5,640 nucleotides of DNA, from assembly GCA_964624765.1 (NCBI GenBank), contig CAZUZO010000177.1, positions 1-5,640 on the forward strand. The letters are read 5' to 3'. A model generated the notes under the pieces. The model had not been told where the DNA came from and did not search any database. It was given only the letters and a program-made list of their open reading frames with translations. Positions 1-5,500 of this stretch are shown here, in pieces; within the stretch, counting starts at the first letter, position 1, and each line of letters begins with the position of its first letter. The translations under genes and the position numbers were made by a program. The DNA comes from JAGTVB01 sp964624765. GTDB lineage: Bacteria; Pseudomonadota; Gammaproteobacteria; HK1.

Positions 1-51
1 CCACCGTGCGCCTTGCTCTGCCGGCGCTCGTGACATTTTTAAAACAGCTTC

Positions 52-1623
52 TTAGCGAACCAGATCGAAACCGAAGTCGGTCTTGCCCATGGTCATCGTT
101 TCTTCGTCGAGACGCTCAAGCACCGCGTTGACGAGGGTGGTGAGAATATACATCGCACCTTCGTAGCCAAGGGTCGTCTTACGGTGCAAGTGATGCCGAT
201 CGAAGATCGGGAAGCCGATGCGGATAAGGGGGACTTCGTGCTCTTTGCCCTTACGCCGAGTATCACGCTGGATGAACTTGCCGTAGGAGTTGCCGATCAT
301 GAAATCCGGCTTGTCGGTAAACACGAGGGACCGCAGATGCCAGAGATCTTTGCCGGTGTGCACCGCCGCGCCTTGTCCATAGGGGGAGTTTTTTAATATC
401 CCCTCAAGTTCCTTGCGCCAGCGCTTGTTGGCATGATGACAGACGATGTGGGTGGGCTCGGCACCCAATTCCAATAGGAAATGACTCATACCCATCACGA
501 AATCCGCATCCCCCCAAAGCGCGAAACGCTTGCCGTGGAGCCAAGCGTGCGAATCGGTCATCATATCGACGAGCCGTCCGCGCTCCTTCTCTAGAGACTC
601 TGGAATGGGCTTGCCGGTGAGCGCGGAGACCTTCATCAGAAAATCGTCAGTCCAACTGAGCCCCATGGGAATACGAATCGCTGGCGCCTCATGCCTCCAG
701 GTGTCCTGCACAAACTTGCGAGTCTTGACCAGCTGCCAGGGCTGCAGGAGCAAGGTATCGATGCCATTGGGAGCATCTTTCACCTCAACCTGAGTCGTCC
801 CGCCCGCATACATCCGGTATTCTCCATCGCAGGGCGTATCGAGAACCTCTTCCGGATCCGAGAGCAGCGTAAAGTCCACGCCCATTTCCCGCAGCATCCG
901 TTTGATGGCCCGGAAATTCCCCAAATAGGTCTCGAATCCGGGCACGACGTTAAGCTTGCCATTGCTACCCGGCTGCTTGTCCTGCATCGAGTTCAAGGTG
1001 AAATGCCGGATCACCCCCTCGAACATGTTGTCCCAGCCCGTGGTATGGCTGCCGACAAAGCTCGGTGTGTGGGCAAAAGCCACCGGGAAATCGCGTGGAA
1101 TATGCCCTGCCTCCTTGGCGTTACCGATGAAAGCATTCAGATCATCACCGATAACCTCTGCCATGCACGTCGTGGACACGGCCATCATCTCGGGCTTATA
1201 GAGGGCCTTGGCGTTTTTCAATCCTTCGAACATGTTTTTTTGCCCGCCAAACACCGCGGCATCCTCGGTCATGGAATCGGAGACGCAAGCCACTGGCTCC
1301 TTGAAGTGGCGGTTGAAATAGGTGCGAAAGTACGCAACGCAGCCCTGACTCCCGTGCACATAGGGTAAACACTTATCGAACCCGAGGGCGCAAAGGACCG
1401 CACCGAGAGGTTGGCAAGCCTTTGCCGGGTTGATGGTGAGGGCCTCGCGCTTGAAGTTCAGCGCCTTGTATTCCTCCGTGGTGGTCCACTGGAAGGTCTC
1501 CTCCAGCCTTTCCGCTGCAAAGGGTTCCTCAAAACAAGCGCGCTTTTTCGCAAGGCTTTCCTGATAGTTGCGGTCGAGAAAAAGCGGATAACCGGGTTTG
1601 ATCACTTCGGTGTCTTGGCTCAT
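52..1623 (-). CDS. nifK: Nitrogenase MoFe protein beta subunit NifK
   Basis: This is the beta subunit of the cytoplasmic MoFe protein (NifD2NifK2), which shares the [8Fe-7S] P-cluster with NifD and passes electrons from the Fe protein to FeMo-co. The product is 523 aa, the usual size. The first 60 or so residues match the NifK N-terminal extension, followed by the nitrogenase component 1 fold. P-cluster ligands are visible at Cys70 (PAKACQP), Cys95 (GSQGCVAYFR) and Cys153 (STTCMAEVIGDD), with the auxiliary Ser188 (HTPSFVGSH). The protein ends in the typical DFGFDLVR. The frame stays open to an ATG at 1758, which would add 45 residues. I chose the ATG at 1621-1623 because a GGAGA ribosome site lies 6 nt before it and MSQDTEVIKPGYPLF looks like a normal NifK start. 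It is the third gene of nifHDK, and no terminator is seen after it. Identification is near certain. Confidence 0.98.
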   Translation of the reverse strand: MSQDTEVIKPGYPLFLDRNYQESLAKKRACFEEPFAAERLEETFQWTTTEEYKALNFKREALTINPAKACQPLGAVLCALGFDKCLPYVHGSQGCVAYFRTYFNRHFKEPVACVSDSMTEDAAVFGGQKNMFEGLKNAKALYKPEMMAVSTTCMAEVIGDDLNAFIGNAKEAGHIPRDFPVAFAHTPSFVGSHTTGWDNMFEGVIRHFTLNSMQDKQPGSNGKLNVVPGFETYLGNFRAIKRMLREMGVDFTLLSDPEEVLDTPCDGEYRMYAGGTTQVEVKDAPNGIDTLLLQPWQLVKTRKFVQDTWRHEAPAIRIPMGLSWTDDFLMKVSALTGKPIPESLEKERGRLVDMMTDSHAWLHGKRFALWGDADFVMGMSHFLLELGAEPTHIVCHHANKRWRKELEGILKNSPYGQGAAVHTGKDLWHLRSLVFTDKPDFMIGNSYGKFIQRDTRRKGKEHEVPLIRIGFPIFDRHHLHRKTTLGYEGAMYILTTLVNAVLERLDEETMTMGKTDFGFDLVR

Positions 1624-1764
1624 GGCTTGTCTCCATATACCGCGCCACCCATCTGTGGACAACGGCATGGGTTTTGGTTGGGGGACCACCGTCCCCAGCG
1701 TAGCTGGGCGTACGCCACCTTCCTCTGGGCCGGCGCGCACCGAGCATGCCGGCAACATGGGACA
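1624..1764 (-). other. nifD-nifK spacer with a cluster of potential stem-loops
   Basis: This 141-bp gap separates the nifD stop from the nifK ATG. Several self-complementary stretches lie close together. They are: ACCCAT/ATGGGT (1647-1652 with 1667-1672); GGGGAC-CACC-GTCCCC (1681-1696); CCCAGC-GTA-GCTGGG (1694-1708), which overlaps the previous stem and so excludes it; the perfect palindrome GGCGTACGCC (1707-1716); and GCCGGC paired with GCCGGC (1729-1734 with 1748-1753). No T-run follows in the direction of nif transcription, so this is not a standard intrinsic terminator. Plausible roles are mRNA processing or stability, or lowered nifK translation. It could also be an inserted dispersed palindromic repeat. 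The pairings are seen; the function is inference. Confidence 0.6.
1630..1634 (-). promoter_or_regulatory. nifK ribosome binding site
   Basis: On the minus strand the sequence reads GGAGA, then six bases, then the ATG at 1623-1621. It decides the nifK start: the longer open frame beginning at 1758 runs through the hairpin-rich spacer and encodes an unfamiliar 45-residue extension. Confidence 0.75.
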
Positions 1765-3234
1765 CTAGGTATTTGCCGTCGGGGAGACAGCACGCCTCCA
1801 AGGCGCATCGAGCTTGCCCCAGCACGGATTGTTGATCGTCATGTCCATATCTCGGGCAAATATCGCGAATCCGTCGTAGCCATGGTAAGGCCCGGAGTAA
1901 TCCCAGGAATGCATCTGACGAAACGGGATCCCCATCTTCTGAAAGATGTATTTCTCCTTGATTCCCGAGCCGATCAGATCCGGGCGCAGCCGCTTGGCAA
2001 ACTCCTCGAACTCGTAGGCGGTGACGTCATCAAAGAGCAGAGTCGCCGCCCCCATTTCCTTGAGCGTCCGATCGTAGTCGTCGTTATGGGCGAATTCATA
2101 ACCGGCGCCGATCACCTCCATTCCGAGATCTTCATAGGCGCCGATGGTATGCCGGGGTCGCAGCCCACCGACGAACAGCATCACCCGTTTGCCCTCCAGT
2201 CGCGGCCGGTACTTATCGACCACGGCGTCGGCGAACGATTTGTAGCGAGCGATCACACGCTCCGCACCGGCTTTTATCGTGTCATCGAAATGCGCGGCGA
2301 TGGCCCGAAGACTCTCAGCAATCTTGCTAGGCCCGAAGAAGTTATACTCGAACCAAGGGATGCCATATTTCTCCTCCATATGGCGCGAGATGTAGTTCAT
2401 GGAACGGTAGCAGTGAATGAGATTGAGCTTTACTTTGGGGGTCAGTTCCATCTCCGAGAGACTCCCGTCCCCTGACCACTGAGCCACGACACGGAGCCCC
2501 ATCTCCTCCAGCAAAATCCGCGATGACCAGGCATCACCGCCAATGTTATAGTCGCCGATGATTGACACGTCGTAAGGGGTGCTCTTAAAGCCCTGATCGC
2601 CGTCACGCCGATCCAGGACCCAATCGCGAATCGAGTCGTTGGCAATATGGTGCCCAAGGGACTGCGACACACCACGAAAGCCTTCGCAACGCACCGGAAC
2701 CACAGGCTTGCCGGACTCCTTGGACTTCTTGCGCGACACCGCTTCAATGTCATCACCAATGAGCCCTATGGGACATTCGGACTGCAAGGTAATCCCCTTG
2801 CTCAGCGGAAACAGCATCTCTATCTCGTCGATAAGCTTGGCAAGCTTCTTATCCCCGCCGAAGACGATGTCACGCTCCTGAAAATCGGAGGTGAAATTGA
2901 TGGTGCCGAAGGTATTCACGCCGGTCATGCCGGTGTAATAGTTACGGCGCCCGGCGCGTGAATACTGGCCGCAGCCAACCGGTCCATGGGACACATGCAC
3001 CATGTCCTTCACCGGTCCCCATACCACCCCCTTGGATCCAGCATAGGCGCACCCGCGGATGGTCATCACCCCCGGTAAGGATTTGCGATTCGAAGTGATG
3101 CACTTCTTCGCGCTACTAAGCGTTGGATCATTGACCGCCAAGTGTTTAGCGCGGTCCTTCTTGGCCTTGTCGGGATAAACCTCCAGCACCTCCTGGATGA
3201 GGGCCTCAGCCTGTTCGCGGGTCAATTCGGGCAT
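1765..3234 (-). CDS. nifD: Nitrogenase MoFe protein alpha subunit NifD
   Basis: This is the alpha subunit of the MoFe protein, holding the FeMo-cofactor where N2 is reduced and half of the P-cluster. The product is 489 aa, normal for the family. P-cluster cysteines are at Cys62 (RGCAYAG), Cys88 (GPVGCGQ) and Cys154 (QSECPIGLIGDD). FeMo-co ligands are Cys275 (LIHCYRSMN) and His442 (QMHSWDYSGPYHG). The cofactor pocket residues Val70, Arg96, Gln191, His195 and Arg359 (GGLRPRH) are all present, so this is a conventional Mo enzyme and not the V- or Fe-only type. The ATG at 3232-3234 is preferred over one 18 nt upstream because GAAGGAGG lies 6 nt before it. It is followed by nifK after 141 bp and preceded by nifH after 39 bp, so it is presumably cotranscribed from the nifH promoter. 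Confidence 0.99.
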   Translation of the reverse strand: MPELTREQAEALIQEVLEVYPDKAKKDRAKHLAVNDPTLSSAKKCITSNRKSLPGVMTIRGCAYAGSKGVVWGPVKDMVHVSHGPVGCGQYSRAGRRNYYTGMTGVNTFGTINFTSDFQERDIVFGGDKKLAKLIDEIEMLFPLSKGITLQSECPIGLIGDDIEAVSRKKSKESGKPVVPVRCEGFRGVSQSLGHHIANDSIRDWVLDRRDGDQGFKSTPYDVSIIGDYNIGGDAWSSRILLEEMGLRVVAQWSGDGSLSEMELTPKVKLNLIHCYRSMNYISRHMEEKYGIPWFEYNFFGPSKIAESLRAIAAHFDDTIKAGAERVIARYKSFADAVVDKYRPRLEGKRVMLFVGGLRPRHTIGAYEDLGMEVIGAGYEFAHNDDYDRTLKEMGAATLLFDDVTAYEFEEFAKRLRPDLIGSGIKEKYIFQKMGIPFRQMHSWDYSGPYHGYDGFAIFARDMDMTINNPCWGKLDAPWRRAVSPTANT

Positions 3235-3240
3235 GGACTG

Positions 3241-3248
3241 CCTCCTTC
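3241..3248 (-). promoter_or_regulatory. nifD ribosome binding site
   Basis: A near-perfect GAAGGAGG on the minus strand ends six bases before the ATG at 3234-3232. It fixes the start at MPELTREQ; the alternative upstream ATG at 3252 lies ahead of this site. It occupies part of the 39-bp nifH-nifD spacer, in which I see no meaningful stem-loop. Confidence 0.85.
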
Positions 3249-3273
3249 GCAAGTGTTGGTAAGCGTCATCGAT

Positions 3274-4170
3274 CTAGCCGATCGCAGCCATGCGCTCGGC
3301 GGCTTCCTCGGCGGCTGTCTTACCGACTAGGCTATCGTCGTCGTCGAGAATGCCAAACTCCATTAACAGATCCTCCAACTCATCCATGGAAAGAGGTTTC
3401 GGCACCACGAATTTCTTGTTGTGGATCATCTTGTGTGCCAGGGCGCGATACTCATCGGCCTGCTTGCAAGTGGGGTCATACTCGATAACGGTCATGCGCC
3501 GTATCTCGGCGCGCTGCACCACGTTGTCGCGGGGGACGAAATGAATCATCTGGGTGCCAAGACGTGCGGCAAGGGCTTCGATAAGATCCGACTCGCGATC
3601 CGTCATGCGGGAGTTACAGATCAGGCCGGCCAGGCGCACACTACCCGAGCTCGCGTATTTCACGATGCCCCGGGCGATGTTGTTGGCCGCGTACATCGCC
3701 ATCATTTCACCGGACACGACGATGTAGATCTCCTGGGCCTTGTTCTCCCGGATCGGCATGGCAAAACCGCCGCACACCACGTCTCCAAGGACGTCGTAAA
3801 AGACGAAATCGAGATCCTCTTCGTAAGCCCCTTCTTCCTCGAGGAAGTTAATGGCGGTTATCACGCCGCGGCCCGCGCAACCCACCCCGGGCTCCGGTCC
3901 TCCGGACTCGACACACATCACGCCGCGATAACCCTCTTTGAGTACATCTTCAAGTTCCAGGTCCTCCACGCTACCCTGCTCAGCAGCGAGGTGCATGATG
4001 GTTTCTTGGGCTTTAGAATGAAGGATGAGGCGGGTCGCATCGGCTTTCGGATCGCAGCCGACGATCATGATCTTTTTATCTGCTTCGGCCATCGCCGCCA
4101 CCAGATTCTGGGTGGTGGTGGACTTGCCGATGCCGCCCTTGCCATAAATCGCGCACTGCCGGATGGCCAT
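3274..4170 (-). CDS. nifH: Nitrogenase iron protein (dinitrogenase reductase) NifH
   Basis: This is the homodimeric ATP-hydrolysing Fe protein that delivers electrons one at a time to NifDK; the family also serves in FeMo-co maturation. The product is 298 aa, the family norm. The P-loop GKGGIGKS is at residues 10-17, switch I DPKAD at 40-44, and the switch II stretch DVLGD at 126-130. The [4Fe-4S] cysteines that bridge the dimer are Cys98 (GVGCAGRG) and Cys133 (VVCGGFAMP). Arg101, the residue ADP-ribosylated by DraT in organisms that have that switch, is present. Two positions look unusual: Ala45 in DPKADAT, where Ser is normal, and Met189 in CNSRMTDRE, where N, K or Q is more usual. The start at 4168-4170 has AAGGAGA 7 nt upstream and gives the classic MAIRQCAIYGKGGIGKS; an open frame extends to 4305 but would run through the promoter. 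It is the first gene of the operon. Confidence 0.99.
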   Translation of the reverse strand: MAIRQCAIYGKGGIGKSTTTQNLVAAMAEADKKIMIVGCDPKADATRLILHSKAQETIMHLAAEQGSVEDLELEDVLKEGYRGVMCVESGGPEPGVGCAGRGVITAINFLEEEGAYEEDLDFVFYDVLGDVVCGGFAMPIRENKAQEIYIVVSGEMMAMYAANNIARGIVKYASSGSVRLAGLICNSRMTDRESDLIEALAARLGTQMIHFVPRDNVVQRAEIRRMTVIEYDPTCKQADEYRALAHKMIHNKKFVVPKPLSMDELEDLLMEFGILDDDDSLVGKTAAEEAAERMAAIG

Positions 4171-4177
4171 AGGAAAT

Positions 4178-4184
4178 TCTCCTT
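4178..4184 (-). promoter_or_regulatory. nifH ribosome binding site
   Basis: AAGGAGA on the minus strand is spaced seven bases from the ATG at 4170-4168. It rejects the 45-residue longer frame, whose coding part would cover the sigma-54 promoter and the IHF-like site. Confidence 0.85.
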
Positions 4185-4221
4185 GCGGGTCGCTCGTTAG
4201 AACTGGAGTTAGAAGACCTTC

Positions 4222-4237
4222 GGCAAGGCCCGTGCCA
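4222..4237 (-). promoter_or_regulatory. Sigma-54 (-24/-12) promoter of nifHDK
   Basis: Read on the minus strand this is TGGCACG-GGCC-TTGCC, which matches the RpoN consensus TGGCACG-N4-TTGCW at all but the last position. It has the invariant GG (plus-strand positions 4235-4236) and GC (4223-4224) at the right spacing. Transcription would begin near 4211, giving a leader of about 41 nt to the nifH ATG. Sigma-54 promoters need an enhancer-binding activator, here most likely NifA. Confidence 0.92.
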
Positions 4238-4247
4238 CGCCACCTGA

Positions 4248-4275
4248 TTGACATCAACCTATTGATAGATTTACT
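4248..4275 (+). promoter_or_regulatory. Possible sigma-70 promoter for the divergent membrane-protein gene
   Basis: A perfect -35 hexamer TTGACA (4248-4253) is followed after 16 bp by TTTACT (4270-4275), a 4/6 match to the -10 consensus. It would start transcription near 4282 toward the gene at 4409, with a leader of about 127 nt containing the NifA site. It overlaps the IHF-like site completely. The -10 is weak, so this is tentative. Confidence 0.3.
4252..4264 (+). promoter_or_regulatory. IHF-like binding site
   Basis: CATCAA-CCTA-TTG agrees with the IHF consensus WATCAANNNNTTR everywhere except the first base. It lies between the NifA site and the sigma-54 promoter, where IHF normally bends DNA to bring NifA to the polymerase. 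The core is also a perfect inverted repeat, ATCAA-CCTA-TTGAT, at 4253-4266. Position and match support the call; binding is inferred. Confidence 0.7.
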
Positions 4276-4334
4276 GTTTCTATGGCTTGCTGCAGCGTTG
4301 TGCACATAACAAATGCAACACCGGCAACCCGTCC

Positions 4335-4350
4335 TGTACGGTTGGCGACA
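4335..4350 (+). promoter_or_regulatory. NifA upstream activator sequence
   Basis: TGT-ACGG-T-TGGCG-ACA exactly fits the NifA enhancer consensus TGT-N4-T-N5-ACA. Its centre is about 107 bp upstream of the -24 element and about 130 bp upstream of the predicted nifH start, within the usual range. No second perfect TGT-N10-ACA was found between 4238 and 4408. The site also lies about 60 bp before the divergent gene at 4409. Confidence 0.85.
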
Positions 4351-4408
4351 TCCGCAAACCCAGGTGCTTTAGCCGTTGCTGACTTATCGCTTTCGCACTT
4401 AAAACTCG

Positions 4409-5092
4409 ATGCGCACCCATCCCCTTACCCCATGGCTGCGGAACCACTGGCGCAGTTTGCTGCTCCTGACGCTGATCTTGGCCGGCCTGGTGCTAGGCTG
4501 GTGGCGCACACAGGACCTTACGGTGCTGCTGGATTGGGGCAACCAGATCGCGGACCGGCCGCTGGCCATGGTTGGCGTCGTCGCATTGATGGCCGTAATG
4601 TTCACGTTCGCTCTGCCAGGCAGTCTCGCCCTTTGGTTGATCGCGCCGTTTCACCCTCCTCTGGTCTCCATCGCGATGCTGGTCACCGGTAGCCTGGTCG
4701 GAGCGTTGGGCGCCCATCGCGTTTCGCACCGGCTCGGCAAGCGCCGGTCACCGGGACGCAATGCCAAACGCCTGGTTGAGCTGCTGAGCCGCAGAAGCGA
4801 CCTCCTGACGCAGGCCGCGCTGCGCGTGCTGCCCGGTTTTCCCCATTCGTTCGTGAACTATGCGGGCGGACTATTGGGTTTGCCTCTAGGCACCTTTCTG
4901 CTGGCGGCCCTACTCGGCCTCACTGTAAAGTGGGGGGTATACGCGACAGCCGTTTACGGTGCCGTGGAGGCCATCGAGACCGGTAATGCGCTGAAACCGC
5001 AGACCGTACTGCCCTTGTTTCTACTTGCCGCCTTCTTGCTCCTGGGCGCCAGCGCGCGCAGCCGAATGGAATTCCGCAAGAACAAGGGCTAG
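4409..5092 (+). CDS. VTT/DedA-type (TVP38/TMEM64-like) inner membrane protein
   Basis: This is a 227-aa polytopic membrane protein that looks like the SNARE-associated/VTT domain family (PF09335 type). Members are proposed to act in lipid scrambling or membrane homeostasis; the substrate here is unknown. Hydrophobic segments lie at about residues 15-32, 52-66, 84-103, 158-183 and 199-213. Two family-like half-hairpins are visible: FALPGSLALWLIAPF (67-81), leading into GSLVGALGAHRVSHRLG (94-110), and RVLPGFPHSFVNYAGG (139-154), leading into GLPLGTFLLAALLG (157-170). A basic cluster at 108-129 is probably cytoplasmic. The ATG at 4409 is the first after an in-frame TAA at 4400-4402, but no Shine-Dalgarno sequence precedes it, so the exact start is less sure. 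It diverges from nifH across a 238-bp control region. No functional tie to nitrogen fixation is visible, and I see no terminator after it. The family call is by motif and topology only. Confidence 0.8.
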   Translation: MRTHPLTPWLRNHWRSLLLLTLILAGLVLGWWRTQDLTVLLDWGNQIADRPLAMVGVVALMAVMFTFALPGSLALWLIAPFHPPLVSIAMLVTGSLVGALGAHRVSHRLGKRRSPGRNAKRLVELLSRRSDLLTQAALRVLPGFPHSFVNYAGGLLGLPLGTFLLAALLGLTVKWGVYATAVYGAVEAIETGNALKPQTVLPLFLLAAFLLLGASARSRMEFRKNKG

Positions 5093-5172
5093 TTTCGACT
5101 ATACCTTACGCGGGCATGACCGAATGTTCTGGACGCGGGCACGTATAGGGGTAACGGTTGGATGAAAGCTCA

Positions 5173-5189
5173 GAGGTTGTGAAAAAACC
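5173..5189 (+). repeat. Left terminal inverted repeat of the probable MITE
   Basis: This 17-bp sequence is the exact reverse complement of 5297-5313. Beyond it, 5169-5172 and 5314-5317 continue the symmetry except for one position, which is explained if TCA is a direct duplication on each side. Confidence 0.7.
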
Positions 5190-5296
5190 GTCGAGAGCGG
5201 CCCGAGAGCAATGCGGACGGCGCGCAGCGACGAGACATATCAAATAGATAAGCGAAGAGCGAGCACCGCCCAACGCCGCAATCGGGTTGTGCAGCA

Positions 5297-5313
5297 GGTT
5301 TTTTCACAACCTC
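5297..5313 (-). repeat. Right terminal inverted repeat of the probable MITE
   Basis: GGTTTTTTCACAACCTC is the exact inverted copy of the left end. It contains a six-T run, but I see no GC-rich stem directly before it, so I do not call it an intrinsic terminator. Confidence 0.7.
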
Positions 5314-5385
5314 TCAGTCGTGCGGCGACCGGGGTCATCGTTTCGTCAAGGTTGCTGTTCGGAGCCTCCCGTCAGCGCCCAAGCC

Positions 5386-5500
5386 TTCGGCAGCCGAACC
5401 CCGGGCCGCAAGGGTGTGTGCGGCAAGGATGCCGGACCCAAGCCGACAGGAACGTCTTCACGGCGTCCCTTGCGGCCTGGGGTCGGCTGCCCCCAGGGCC
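5386..5500 (+). repeat. Long imperfect inverted repeat with competing hairpins
   Basis: The arms 5389-5414 and 5467-5491 pair over about 25 bp with one bulged base. Their single non-Watson-Crick pair is G-U if the plus strand is the RNA but C-A on the minus strand, which hints at a plus-strand transcript. The roughly 50-nt interior holds CGGCA-AGGA-TGCCG (5421-5434) and AGGAACG/CGTCCCT (5448-5454 with 5464-5470, one mismatch). Alternative stems compete with the long one: TTCGG-CAG-CCGAA (5386-5398), AGCCGAC/GTCGGCT (5441-5447 with 5482-5488) and CCTGGGG/CCCCAGG (5476-5482 with 5491-5497). It could be a dispersed palindromic repeat, a structured RNA, or an element end. I recognise no known family. 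Confidence 0.55.

Larger units (their letters stand above)
5173..5313. mobile_element. Probable MITE (141 bp, 17-bp perfect terminal inverted repeats)
   Basis: GAGGTTGTGAAAAAACC (5173-5189) and its exact reverse complement (5297-5313) enclose 107 bp with no coding capacity. The trinucleotide TCA stands immediately outside both ends (5170-5172 and 5314-5316), as expected of a 3-bp target duplication. Non-autonomous elements of this size with perfect ends are usually mobilised by a transposase encoded elsewhere. A TNA target and ends starting with GAG would suit the IS5 family (IS1031-like subgroup), but that assignment is inference from memory. An extra GGTTGTG at 5285-5291 can pair with the right end (5305-5311). 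The alternative is a simple long-range hairpin of non-mobile origin. Confidence 0.5.

Noticed and set aside
1..36. A possible start of a further nif gene after nifK (ATG at 36-34, 12 open codons to the edge)
   Set aside because: It has no ribosome site, and MSRAPAEQ does not resemble NifT, NifE or NifX starts. It is too short to support.
8..40. A plus-strand hairpin GCGCC/GGCGC followed by a T-run at 36-40, as a terminator
   Set aside because: The stem is only 5 bp, the T-run starts 9 nt after it, and it points against nif transcription.
1624..1758. A 45-residue N-terminal extension of NifK from the ATG at 1758
   Set aside because: A good ribosome site and the standard NifK N-terminus support the start at 1623. 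The extension is unlike NifK and falls in the hairpin-rich spacer.
1411..2475. A 354-codon plus-strand open frame antisense to nifD and nifK (and a similar one at 691-1368)
   Set aside because: The translation has no recognisable domain and it lies opposite highly conserved coding sequence. It is a shadow frame from codon bias.
3421..4200. A 259-codon plus-strand open frame antisense to nifH
   Set aside because: The His- and Ala-rich product is typical of a shadow of a conserved gene and has no family match that I can see.
4171..4305. A longer NifH starting at 4305
   Set aside because: It would place the sigma-54 promoter and the IHF-like site inside the coding region. The start at 4170 has a ribosome site and the canonical first residues.
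4299..4320. A second NifA site near TGTGCACATAACAAATGCAACA
   Set aside because: The TGT and ACA are not spaced by 10 bases; TGT at 4299 would need ACA at 4312, which reads AAT.
5108..5141. The 9-bp direct repeat ACGCGGGCA, present twice
   Set aside because: Two short copies 25 bp apart are too little to call a regulatory iteron or array.
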